Of a stretch of 12,116 bases of DNA, positions 5,167 to 12,116 are shown one piece after another. The DNA comes from Fidelibacterota bacterium. GTDB taxonomy: Bacteria; Marinisomatota; Marinisomatia; Marinisomatales; UBA1611. Positions within the stretch are counted from its first letter, which is position 1. Each line of letters begins with the position of its first letter. Both the position numbers and the translations under genes were made by a program. The stretch lies in the NCBI GenBank assembly GCA_002718285.1, contig PBAR01000029.1:1-12116 (forward strand), given 5' to 3'. The notes below the pieces were generated by a model. The model searched no databases and had not been told where the DNA came from. It saw only the letters and a program-made list of their open reading frames with translations.

Positions 5167-8094
5167 CTATTTTAAAAGAACAAATTTCTTTTTATCTGAA
5201 TATACCATTTTACCACCACCCAATACATTGAGCTGGTAAAAATACAGACCTGATGGTAGATCACCAGCATAAAGCGTATACTTATAATTCCCAGCAATTA
5301 ATTCATTATCTACGAGCACCTTCACTTCCCTTCCCAGCATATCAAAAATAGATAAACGAGCCCAGTAATTTTCGGCCATAGAAAATTCAATGGAAGTTAT
5401 CGGATTGAAAGGGTTAGGGTAATTTTGTTTTAGTTCATAGGATAATGGAATAACACTAGTTAGACTTTCATCTAATTGCAAATTAGATGCAGAGTCAACT
5501 TCCGCGCGAATCATCAATGCGCCTGGCAATGTTAGCTCAAATGCTTCCCACCCAGTATTACTTCCATAGTATGCATAACTTGCATCTGCAGAATTATCCG
5601 TGTCAATACCAATAGATGTAGCACTAAAAACTTCTTCAAGTGCAATGTAAAAACTACCATTATCAATATCAATACCATAATCAGAAAGACTGATTTGTGA
5701 CCAACCTGGAGATAAGTTTACATTTAATAACTGCTTCAAAAGTGAATCTGGCATTCCATTATTATCGTTATAAATAAGAAGCTTTGCTGTACCATAGGAT
5801 TCATTTTGCCTATACACCTGAGCACTGTATACTCGTACTGGATAGTCTGTAGGTGTAAACTTTACTGCAAATCTGTTTCCCGTTTGAAAAATATCATTTG
5901 TACTACTTTCAGCAGTACCATCATCATGCAATATTTCATATGTCGTATTTGTCTGGGGCGTAATACACACTGGACCCACCAGGTTTCCTTCCTCATCTTC
6001 ATAAATCGCAGAAACTTTGTAACAATATTCAACACCGGTCTGGATATTAAAATTATCTGTGAACTCATTGCTTGTAAGTCCCGAGCTATTAAATAGCATA
6101 TTAAAGTCACTTCCCGAAACACTACGGTAAACATTGAAAGTAGGGGTTAAACCTTGTCCAATCGTAGAAACAGTTGCTCGAATACCAAATTCACCATCAT
6201 CCAATGTTGTACCAGACACAAATTCCGACCAAGGTTCCCAACCTGCAAAATAAGCATAGGAATGGGAGCTAGGTGCATTATCCATGTCAATAGAAGCGAT
6301 AATTGCAGTGTCTATTTGCATACCTACTACAAAACTACCTGAAAAACCCCAGTTAACGTCAGCATTCGACCAGGATCCTGGCGATGTTGTTACGAGTGCC
6401 TGCGCTGTTGGTATATCATCAGGAGTTCCCAGGGTTACGGGGTATGCAGATATCCGGGTAGGTCCACTTCCGCCAACAGCACCATATACTTCTACTGAGT
6501 GTACAATTACAGAATCAACACCATATGGCATATTAAACATAGTACCCATTATTGCCGTCCCTGAATTCATCGATACACCGCTTTCAAAACTTCCATCGTT
6601 ATAGGTAATAGGATCGTTATCATAGGAGCCTCCTGGAGGTGCTTCCCAGGTAACTTTTATGGAATTATCCTCTGCTTCAGCCTGTAGATTCATAGGCTCG
6701 GGAATATCTATCACTTCAACTTTCCATATATGTATATTATCAATAAATAATCCTGCCCCATCATCCCCTGAATCATTATTATTATCTGTTCTTCCTATAA
6801 ATACCATATGGATACTTTCGCCCGCCCAAGGGGTTATATCCATTTGAGAATTATTATTAAATGCATCACCAGGTTGATATGTATGCCAGTCATTGGTTCC
6901 TGGTCGGGTCACATCACCGTAGTCATAAAATCCGTAATAAAGATCCAGACTTGCTTCAAATTCTTCATAGCCTGGGATCATATTTATATTGTTATCTGCA
7001 TCATCAAAAAAGATTGGGTCCGATTCTTCATTAATATCTATGATTTCAATATTATCAATCCGGAAGCCATCTTCGGGGTCTCCATCCGCTGTTGACCAAG
7101 ACGGGTCGGACCCGAAAGCAAAACGGATAATTACTTCTTCGCCTGAATATGCACTAAGGTCAAATGTGCTTTCATGCCAGTCCACAGGTTCTGAAGTTGC
7201 TGTTGATGAAGCTTGCTTATTAGCCCAGCCGGCAGACAAATTCGATAAGGTGCTATCACAGCTATAAGCTTCATCATTATATATCCAGCCATAACCATAA
7301 TCAAAATGGTATGAATCCGCTTCTGCGGTAGCCGTTAATAGCGACCAGGAATTACCACCATCGCTTGAAATACGTACATTTGCAGCATCCCAACCATCTA
7401 AACAGGGATACGCATCAATTGCACCTGGAGCAGATAATGGACTCTCAATATTCCATTGCAATTGTGCCTTGAGAATATATTGATTACTACTTGGAATGGT
7501 TACAGGCGGGGTATCAAGGTACTGTATCCATTCATTATCGTATCCGCCAATGGATTCATCAGCACACCACCAGGAGTCCCCTTGATAGGCTCCATTATCA
7601 CTGGTATGAAAATAAGCTTGTGGAACCACGTCACTTGAATCTCCAATAAGTGAAAAATAATAATCCTCCAAATAATTATCTCCATCTCCATCAAAATCTG
7701 GCATATCAACGCGTACATCAAAGGTATATTTCAAAAGTTCATTCGCTTCCACGGTGGGCAAATCAATGAGCGGCGAAACTACCAATTGATAACCGTCAAT
7801 AAAATCATCATCAAATTGCAGACTGTGTGTTGGACTCGAATACTGAGATTGAGTAAGGACCCATCCGCTGTCAAGCTCCCAACCGTCTGTTTCTATATTA
7901 CCTTCCAGATCATCAAACCAAATTGTAGTTGTATCATTACGGGTATTAGGAACACTGCGATTCTGCGGTTCTTCTATTGATCCTGTTTCAGTAATATATG
8001 TATCTTCAGTTAATTGCCGATATTTAAACTTATAACCACGTTCTTTTCCGTAAACCATAGAAACCAGCAATATTAATAATATAGTGCACCGCAT
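5167..8094 (-). CDS. Large secreted multi-module beta-sandwich/FN3 protein with T9SS CTD
   Basis: The protein has 975 residues. A signal peptide ends near Gly16 (MRCTILLILLVSMVYG). Residues about 55-350 resemble the carbohydrate-binding/MAM-like segments seen beside immune-inhibitor-A-type domains: WFDDLEG, VSPLIDLP, then VRISSDGGNSWSLL (240-253) and FRIDNIEIID (344-353). A similar segment ends at FIDNIHIWKVE (450-460). Residues 463-714 are an FN3 domain (PEPMNLQAEAEDNSIKVTWE ... FNVYRSVSG ... YCYKVSAIY) split by an insert at about 495-643. A module similar to the insert recurs at 719-867. Residues 884-975 are the CTD (KQNYPNPFNPITSIEF ... LPSGLYFYQLN ... KKFVLLK). No catalytic motif is visible, so an adhesin or binding role is the simplest inference. 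An AAGGA ribosome site with 8-nt spacing supports the start. The stop lies 18 nt before the protease gene. Confidence 0.88.
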   Translation of the reverse strand: MRCTILLILLVSMVYGKERGYKFKYRQLTEDTYITETGSIEEPQNRSVPNTRNDTTTIWFDDLEGNIETDGWELDSGWVLTQSQYSSPTHSLQFDDDFIDGYQLVVSPLIDLPTVEANELLKYTFDVRVDMPDFDGDGDNYLEDYYFSLIGDSSDVVPQAYFHTSDNGAYQGDSWWCADESIGGYDNEWIQYLDTPPVTIPSSNQYILKAQLQWNIESPLSAPGAIDAYPCLDGWDAANVRISSDGGNSWSLLTATAEADSYHFDYGYGWIYNDEAYSCDSTLSNLSAGWANKQASSTATSEPVDWHESTFDLSAYSGEEVIIRFAFGSDPSWSTADGDPEDGFRIDNIEIIDINEESDPIFFDDADNNINMIPGYEEFEASLDLYYGFYDYGDVTRPGTNDWHTYQPGDAFNNNSQMDITPWAGESIHMVFIGRTDNNNDSGDDGAGLFIDNIHIWKVEVIDIPEPMNLQAEAEDNSIKVTWEAPPGGSYDNDPITYNDGSFESGVSMNSGTAIMGTMFNMPYGVDSVIVHSVEVYGAVGGSGPTRISAYPVTLGTPDDIPTAQALVTTSPGSWSNADVNWGFSGSFVVGMQIDTAIIASIDMDNAPSSHSYAYFAGWEPWSEFVSGTTLDDGEFGIRATVSTIGQGLTPTFNVYRSVSGSDFNMLFNSSGLTSNEFTDNFNIQTGVEYCYKVSAIYEDEEGNLVGPVCITPQTNTTYEILHDDGTAESSTNDIFQTGNRFAVKFTPTDYPVRVYSAQVYRQNESYGTAKLLIYNDNNGMPDSLLKQLLNVNLSPGWSQISLSDYGIDIDNGSFYIALEEVFSATSIGIDTDNSADASYAYYGSNTGWEAFELTLPGALMIRAEVDSASNLQLDESLTSVIPLSYELKQNYPNPFNPITSIEFSMAENYWARLSIFDMLGREVKVLVDNELIAGNYKYTLYAGDLPSGLYFYQLNVLGGGKMVYSDKKKFVLLK
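5494..5940 (-). repeat. Intragenic duplicated module, copy 2
   Basis: This encodes residues about 719-867 of the 975-residue protein. It begins with ILHDDGTAES and includes a VYSAQVY strand, a PGWSQ turn, SIGIDTDN, SYAYYG and a closing MIRAEV. The order of motifs parallels copy 1 (6166-6612): an N/D-DG start, a VEVY/AQVY strand, a D-DN acidic turn, SYAY, an aromatic W-x-x-F segment, and an IRA end. The copies are diverged, so this is an old duplication rather than a recent DNA repeat. Confidence 0.65.
6166..6612 (-). repeat. Intragenic duplicated module, copy 1, inserted in an FN3 domain
   Basis: This encodes residues about 495-643 of the 975-residue protein. It begins ITYNDGSFES and includes VHSVEVYG, SIDMDNAPSSHSYAYF, EPWSEF and the end FGIRATV. 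It separates the FN3 start (KVTWEAPPGG, 480-489) from the FN3 continuation (PTFNVYRSVSGS, 651-662). Copy 2 follows the FN3 domain. Confidence 0.65.
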
Positions 8095-8102
8095 TTAATT
8101 TT

Positions 8103-8107
8103 TCCTT
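8103..8107 (-). promoter_or_regulatory. Ribosome binding site of the 975-residue protein gene
   Basis: AAGGA lies on the minus strand, 8 nt upstream of the ATG at 8094. It is one of only two recognisable Shine-Dalgarno-like sites in the window and fixes the start, agreeing with the signal peptide. Confidence 0.7.
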
Positions 8108-8124
8108 ATTTCATATGTTAATAC

Positions 8125-8157
8125 GGACATATCCTTAATATTACTCAAAGTATGTCC
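8125..8157 (-). promoter_or_regulatory. Dyad (possible operator) in the 8095-8189 intergenic region
   Basis: Perfect 7-bp arms, GGACATA (8125-8131) and TATGTCC (8151-8157), are separated by 19 nt. There is no T-tract, so this is not a terminator. One arm overlaps the -10 of the candidate promoter at 8149-8177, and the other lies just downstream of its expected start point, as a repressor site might. The arms are short, so chance is not excluded. Confidence 0.3.
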
Positions 8158-8177
8158 AGCAGAATATTTAATGTTAA
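8149..8177 (-). promoter_or_regulatory. Candidate promoter for the 975-residue protein and protease genes
   Basis: On the minus strand TTAACA (8177-8172) is followed by a 17-nt spacer and CATACT (8154-8149). That matches 9 of 12 bases of the sigma-70 consensus at optimal spacing. It lies in the longest intergenic gap of the cargo cluster, about 55 nt upstream of the ATG. AT-rich DNA produces such matches often. Confidence 0.35.
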
Positions 8178-8189
8178 TTTAAACTTAAT

Positions 8190-10511
8190 CTATTTCAATA
8201 AAACCATTTTTCGTGAAATTGAATTTCCTTCAAAATCTAAGGTATAGAAATATACTCCGCTTGAAAGCATGGAAGCATCAAGCAGATATTCATTCCCTCC
8301 AGCTGGTTTTTGATCATGAAATAGTGTTTTCACTTTTACACCGAGGATATCATATAGATCCAATCTCACATACCCACCTTCAATAAGATTATATTGAATT
8401 TTAGTAACTGGATTAAATGGATTAGGATAATTTTGCTCCAGCGTAAATTTTACAGGCTGAAACATACCCTGTTCACTATCTGCGCCAAGAACACTGGTAC
8501 TGTAATAGCCGGCATGCACTGAAATAAAATATTCTTCAAACTCTGTTGGCCCTTCATACATAGGCTGATTAAAATCAGGCATCTGGTATAAAATATATAC
8601 ATCGTCATCTGTCGCTTTATCTGAAATATGAGCGCCTACTTCAACTAATCTCTGCATTGGCGTACCGGCGGTGTTTGAAATATTCTCAATTTCCGACCAG
8701 GTAATCCCATTATCCGTAGAACGAGAAAGAAAAAGGTCTACATCCCTGGGACTCCATAGTGAAGAATCAGAATTGTACTCAAATCTTGTCCCAGCCGAAC
8801 CAGTATACCAGACCACATCACTGTTATCATCAGAGCTAAGGGTAATACTAGGAAAAAAATATTGCTGCGGACCATAAGTTCCAGTAGATAGCGACATATT
8901 ATCTACCCAATCTGCTGAATAAGTTGAAGACATATCATGCACTAATGAAGCATGTGCATTTCCAGGATTTTCTATAGGTTCAGGAAAATAAAAATGAACC
9001 ATTCCTACACTTCCATACCTGTATTCCCAAAAAAGAGAATCTGACAGACCGTCTTCATCTAGATCTAAACATCCATTTTCAACATAAACACCTGCAGAAT
9101 CCAGGTAGGCAGAATCTGGACATAAATAATTCCAGGTGGCAACAGATACATGAAGCCCACCATCCATATCCGTTCGCACATCATAATCGTACCATAAGAA
9201 AAAACCAGGCGCGGGAACAAACGGTCTTGGATCATCATAAAAATAGATTGTATCCGATTTCCAAAGCTGTGTGGTATCTTCATTTTCTTCCCATGCAGTA
9301 TATAATGAGTCAGAGAGCCCTGCCATAATAGCGTCGCTGATATAAAAATATTTATCTCCATATACCCCATCCTGGCCTGCATCACCGTCATCTCCGCTCC
9401 ATGTTATACCGTAGTTTTCTGTTCTTCTAAAAAACAAAGTAGCTTCAACCGGGTCTCCTTCAGAAAGATTATTATAAGCTCTCTGAACCAAATAACCCAC
9501 CCCATCGGAATTGATGTGAAAATCTGGACCGCCAGTAGTACCATCATCAAATAATGAATCGCCAGAAGCATCGAGCCATCCTGGATCAAATGCAAGAGAT
9601 ACTGACGGGAATAAGGCTCCTGAAATGTAATGCGTCTGGGTCGGGTCATTGTAGAATAAATAATGTTTCCCGTTCCCAAGGCCTTCCTGAAACATAGCCA
9701 AAACAACTGGTGAATTGGGACCATCTACCATAAATGCATTGCCAATCCAAAGATCTATAGGTGCATTTTCAGCATAGCAACCATTGTTTGTTCTCAAGTT
9801 AAAAGGCATTAAATCCTGTGGAGGTAAATCAATAAACACTGAACCTTCAGGGTCAAAAATATTTTGTTCATCTGCCGCTTGTTCATATAAATACAATGCA
9901 CGGCCGCCAGTATCGGTATCAGGGTCATCTGGATACCAGTCACCATAACAATCTGTATCTCCAGTGTATTCATTCCAGACTGCAGTAGGTCTACCACTAG
10001 AAGACATAACTGCACTTGGATAGCGTCCTCCATTTAACGCCTGACCGCTCCATACCTGTTGATTTAAAGGGGTAGATGATGTTACCCAATCCAAACCATC
10101 CATTGAAAGAGAAACACCGATATATCCAGTCATATCATCATCTGGTACAAACATCCGAAAAGCAGCAAAAACTGCACCATAGTCATCATTGTAGTTCAAT
10201 TTATCAGGCTGGTAAGCTATCGGGTTGGTACTTCCAGATATCAATCCATATCCATTGAAAGAATTTGCTACTTGAACAGATCTAAAATGGTCTGTTAAAT
10301 AAACAGGAGGAAAATCCCTATAACCATTCTGCAGAGGGGTGAACGGTCTAACACTCCGGCTAGAAAATTCATCAAAAGACCTCTCAACCGGAGCAGGTGC
10401 CTTTGTGGCTATAATATTTGATCTTAAAAGTTTATGATTTTTCTTTATCACTCTGGCCTGAGTAAAAGAAAGGATTATGATAGACAACCCTATAACCTTA
10501 ATTAACCTCAT
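8190..10511 (-). CDS. Secreted Asp-box (BNR/sialidase-like fold) protein with T9SS CTD
   Basis: The protein has 773 residues. Residues 1-19 are a signal peptide (MRLIKVIGLSIIILSFTQA). Three Asp-box-like turns mark blades of a probable beta-propeller: SMDGLDW (136-142), TENYGITW (364-371) and STDNGITW (599-606). The last two fit the S-x-D-x-G-x-T-W consensus best. Blade-like strands such as YPSAVMSSSGRPTAVW (164-179) and FPSITLSSDDNSDVVW (553-568) support a repeated propeller. Acidic loops (DWYPDDPDTDTGG, LDLDEDGLSD) suggest calcium binding. Residues 687-773 are the CTD (EQNYPNPFNPVTKIQY ... LYDILGVKV ... SSGVYFYTLDF ... RKMVLLK). I do not see the arginine triad of a true sialidase clearly enough to claim an enzyme; a binding or surface role is equally likely. 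An AAGG site with 8-nt spacing supports the start. Confidence 0.88.
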   Translation of the reverse strand: MRLIKVIGLSIIILSFTQARVIKKNHKLLRSNIIATKAPAPVERSFDEFSSRSVRPFTPLQNGYRDFPPVYLTDHFRSVQVANSFNGYGLISGSTNPIAYQPDKLNYNDDYGAVFAAFRMFVPDDDMTGYIGVSLSMDGLDWVTSSTPLNQQVWSGQALNGGRYPSAVMSSSGRPTAVWNEYTGDTDCYGDWYPDDPDTDTGGRALYLYEQAADEQNIFDPEGSVFIDLPPQDLMPFNLRTNNGCYAENAPIDLWIGNAFMVDGPNSPVVLAMFQEGLGNGKHYLFYNDPTQTHYISGALFPSVSLAFDPGWLDASGDSLFDDGTTGGPDFHINSDGVGYLVQRAYNNLSEGDPVEATLFFRRTENYGITWSGDDGDAGQDGVYGDKYFYISDAIMAGLSDSLYTAWEENEDTTQLWKSDTIYFYDDPRPFVPAPGFFLWYDYDVRTDMDGGLHVSVATWNYLCPDSAYLDSAGVYVENGCLDLDEDGLSDSLFWEYRYGSVGMVHFYFPEPIENPGNAHASLVHDMSSTYSADWVDNMSLSTGTYGPQQYFFPSITLSSDDNSDVVWYTGSAGTRFEYNSDSSLWSPRDVDLFLSRSTDNGITWSEIENISNTAGTPMQRLVEVGAHISDKATDDDVYILYQMPDFNQPMYEGPTEFEEYFISVHAGYYSTSVLGADSEQGMFQPVKFTLEQNYPNPFNPVTKIQYNLIEGGYVRLDLYDILGVKVKTLFHDQKPAGGNEYLLDASMLSSGVYFYTLDFEGNSISRKMVLLK

Positions 10512-10519
10512 ATTTTATA

Positions 10520-10523
10520 CCTT
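10520..10523 (-). promoter_or_regulatory. Weak ribosome binding site of the Asp-box protein gene
   Basis: AAGG lies 8 nt upstream of the ATG at 10511, in the context AAATAAGG that also precedes the 8094 start. The shared context and spacing in two neighbouring genes favour a real site. Confidence 0.5.
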
Positions 10524-10538
10524 ATTTTATTCATATAA

Positions 10539-10568
10539 ATTATTTTTTGACCTTTTACCATGTTACAA
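10539..10568 (-). promoter_or_regulatory. Weak candidate promoter for the Asp-box protein gene
   Basis: On the minus strand TTGTAA (10568-10563) is followed by an 18-nt spacer and AATAAT (10544-10539, 5 of 6 matches to TATAAT). It lies in the 68-nt gap after the PorV-like gene. The gap is very AT-rich, so a chance match is quite possible. Confidence 0.25.
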
Positions 10569-10579
10569 AGGTAATTAAG

Positions 10580-11602
10580 TTAAAACTGAATGCCAATGGC
10601 TACTTGATGTGTGGTTTTTAACACATTATAATCCACAAAAGCATAATCCACTGCCAAAGCCATCCTGCCCATCCGTATTTTTAAACCGCCACCAAGACTC
10701 AAACCTGCCGTGTCATGATTCAAGTGCATCCCGCTTCGTATAAACGCCAGACCCTGCCAACCATATTCCAAACCAATTCCCCCATACACATTGTAATCAT
10801 TTGGCTTTATGCCATCTATACTTACCCTAAGACTGTGCACTGAATTCTTCATAAATACACTGTTTGGACCAACAATCTCATTCTCTATACCAAGACGAAA
10901 AACCAAGGGCAAAGGAAACTTGTCTGTGATTTTACTCACCCGCTCATCTATATCTATTGTATCAGGAACTGTAATATGTAAAGATTCACCATTGTACTGT
11001 ACATCCGGGCCAAAATTGGCAATACTCATACCCAGTATTACCCCGTATATACCTGTATCAAAATTAGATCCTAAATCAAAAGAGACAGTCTGCATACTCG
11101 CTTCATAAATCTGATCCCGAATATAATTAAGCGATCCACCGACTTTTAAACGATCCGTCAAGCGACGAGCATAAGTACCGCGAACCGCCATAGATATAAC
11201 ACTGAAATCCTCACCGGTACCATCAGGGTAATATTCATTGGTTACAGCCATTTTACCACTATTAAGATAAAAGATATGAAAACCAGCAAAGTCGGACGGA
11301 GATATCTTTGTACCAAAAGTAAAAACACCATGCTGGATACCCGCCAAATAATTTACCGCTGAAAAATAAGCTTCACGATTTTCAATGAAACCTATGCTGG
11401 AAGGGTTGTATGGGATACCCGCCGTACCACGTCCACTCGCTACAAAAGAACCACCCATGCCAATAGCGCGGGCAGAAGTCTCCAGTTTCAGCCAATTTGC
11501 CGCTGAAGTGGCTACCTTGGTTACTACATCAGGAATATCACGATACTGACCAAACAATAAACCAATACTGAACAACAATATTATATAATATCGAAATCTC
11601 AT
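10580..11602 (-). CDS. PorV/PorQ-family outer-membrane beta-barrel protein
   Basis: The protein has 340 residues. A signal peptide ends near Gly18 (LLFG before Gln19). Residues 35-70 carry the family hallmark: ANWLKLETSARAIGMGGSFVA, then AGIPYNPSSIGF. This is the N-terminal signature of UPF0164/PorV-type barrels. The rest consists of alternating strands such as VRGTYARRLTDRLKVGGSLNY and GIYGVILGMSIANFGPD, ending in AIGIQF with a terminal Phe typical of outer-membrane barrels. The family is close to the FadL-like fold. In Bacteroidota, PorV shuttles CTD cargo from the T9SS translocon to the PorU sortase, while PorQ relatives act in other complexes; sequence alone does not separate them here. 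The start overlaps the stop of the preceding exoprotein gene (ATGA), implying translational coupling, and CTD cargo genes follow. Confidence 0.93.
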   Translation of the reverse strand: MRFRYYIILLFSIGLLFGQYRDIPDVVTKVATSAANWLKLETSARAIGMGGSFVASGRGTAGIPYNPSSIGFIENREAYFSAVNYLAGIQHGVFTFGTKISPSDFAGFHIFYLNSGKMAVTNEYYPDGTGEDFSVISMAVRGTYARRLTDRLKVGGSLNYIRDQIYEASMQTVSFDLGSNFDTGIYGVILGMSIANFGPDVQYNGESLHITVPDTIDIDERVSKITDKFPLPLVFRLGIENEIVGPNSVFMKNSVHSLRVSIDGIKPNDYNVYGGIGLEYGWQGLAFIRSGMHLNHDTAGLSLGGGLKIRMGRMALAVDYAFVDYNVLKTTHQVAIGIQF

Positions 11603-12116
11603 CGTATTACCGCAAATTTGCCAATAAAAGGTTCAACATTTTTTCCTGTATCATCTTTATGAGACTCAACGGTAAAAATATATAATCCAGGTGTAATCAA
11701 TGCCCCCTGCTTGTTAGTTAAGTCCCACCAGGCATTTCCATCATATTGTTGGCTATGCTGAATAGATGTCACAAATTCACCAGAAACAGTATAAATAGAA
11801 ATTTGACACCTTTGAGGTAAATGGGTAAAACGAATCTTCCTGGAACTGGGTGTTTCATTAAATTTTGAATGTACTACGTAAGGATTAGGGACTACCTTAA
11901 TTTCATGTAGAGTTGTGTCTCCAACCATATCCGCAGCTCCTAAGATTGCCATATCTGATATCCAGCTATCCCCGTCAAGATAAAATTTTTCTGGACGTAT
12001 TATAATAGATAAACTGTCCTGCCAAGGATAAACAACTCTCCAAGGATTATCTCTAATACCATCATTATCATCATCCAAGAAGATTGAAGATGGAGCAACA
12101 CCTTCAATATTTTCTA
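11599..12116 (-). CDS. Large exoprotein, C-terminal part with VVPNPY-type sorting domain (partial)
   Basis: The frame is open to the window edge (the first full codons read ENIEGVAPSSIF), so at least 172 residues of a longer protein are visible and the true start lies outside. A DDDNDGIRDNPW acidic turn is followed by a short beta region and then a C-terminal domain: IKVVPNPYVVHSKFNE, RKIRFTHLPQRCQISIYTVSGE, WWDLTNKQG, TPGLYIFTVES, GKFAVIR. This is the VVPNPY/GKF-x-IR variant of FCB C-terminal sorting domains, distinct from the NPFNP form in the other four cargo proteins. It overlaps the PorV-like gene by ATGA. The order resembles porU-porV of Bacteroidota, but no C25 peptidase residues are visible in this fragment, so a PorU identity cannot be tested here. 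Confidence 0.87.
   Translation of the reverse strand, partial: ENIEGVAPSSIFLDDDNDGIRDNPWRVVYPWQDSLSIIIRPEKFYLDGDSWISDMAILGAADMVGDTTLHEIKVVPNPYVVHSKFNETPSSRKIRFTHLPQRCQISIYTVSGEFVTSIQHSQQYDGNAWWDLTNKQGALITPGLYIFTVESHKDDTGKNVEPFIGKFAVIR

Noticed and set aside
6284..6604. Plus-strand open frame of 106 codons opposite the FN3-region gene
   Set aside because: It lies wholly antisense to a well-supported 975-residue secreted protein and has no ribosome site, signal peptide or recognisable motif.
1417..8500. Recurrent NPFNP-coding segments considered as DNA repeats or mobile elements
   Set aside because: They are homologous protein sorting domains at gene 3' ends with diverged nucleotide sequence; there are no terminal inverted repeats or target duplications.
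8190..10511. Calling the Asp-box protein a sialidase
   Set aside because: Asp-box turns occur in many non-enzymatic propellers, and I could not identify the catalytic arginine triad and Tyr/Glu pair.
10550..10572. Inverted repeat ACCTTT / AAAGGT after the PorV-like gene, considered as a terminator
   Set aside because: The stem has only 6 AT-rich pairs with an 11-nt loop, and no T-tract follows on the minus strand; chance is likely.
12076..12078. Apparent TTG start giving a 159-residue protein at the right edge
   Set aside because: The frame stays open upstream to the window edge with sensible sequence, and the short version would lack a signal peptide although it carries a sorting domain. 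The gene is better read as partial.

Overview
The window is AT-rich bacterial DNA. Every supported gene lies on the minus strand, so transcription runs from right to left. It most likely comes from an FCB-superphylum bacterium (Bacteroidota, Ignavibacteria, Marinimicrobia, Calditrichota or a relative). Four proteins end in the classic FCB 'N-[FY]-PNPFNP ... SGIYFY ... K-M-LLK' C-terminal sorting domain (CTD) of type IX secretion (T9SS). A fifth ends in the related 'VVPNPY ... GKFAVIR' form, and a PorV/PorQ-family outer-membrane barrel sits among them. My guess is a Marinimicrobia-like or Ignavibacteria-like lineage. The visible 16S fragment (about 137 nt of the 5' end) would settle this in a database, but I cannot place it by eye.

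Layout in the direction of transcription: (1) 12116-11599, the C-terminal end of a large exoprotein that runs off the window. (2) 11602-10580, a PorV/PorQ-like barrel protein that overlaps gene 1 by ATGA. (3) 10511-8190, a secreted Asp-box (BNR-like) protein with a CTD. (4) 8094-5167, a secreted multi-module beta-sandwich/FN3 protein with a CTD. (5) 5148-2422, a pappalysin-type M43 metalloprotease followed by eight FG-GAP-like calcium repeats and a CTD. (6) 2355-1417, a small cohesin-like secreted protein with a CTD, followed by a strong intrinsic terminator. (7) 1353-292, a TPR protein with a hydrophobic PGGGQ-containing C-terminal half. (8) A short rRNA promoter and leader region, and then the 5' end of a 16S rRNA gene at 137-1.

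Taken together this is an export island. A PorV-like shuttle protein and five CTD-bearing substrates are encoded side by side, including a probable surface or secreted protease and adhesin-like modules. In Bacteroidota, PorV binds CTD cargo after it crosses the outer membrane and delivers it to the PorU sortase. The linkage here suggests a local shuttle serving local cargo, which is an inference. I found no CRISPR array, insertion sequence, tRNA or phage gene. The most notable points are a substituted zinc-motif glycine in the M43 protease, an FN3 domain split by a module that recurs later in the same protein, a terminator whose U-tract touches the next start codon, and a compact rRNA promoter/boxA-like leader.
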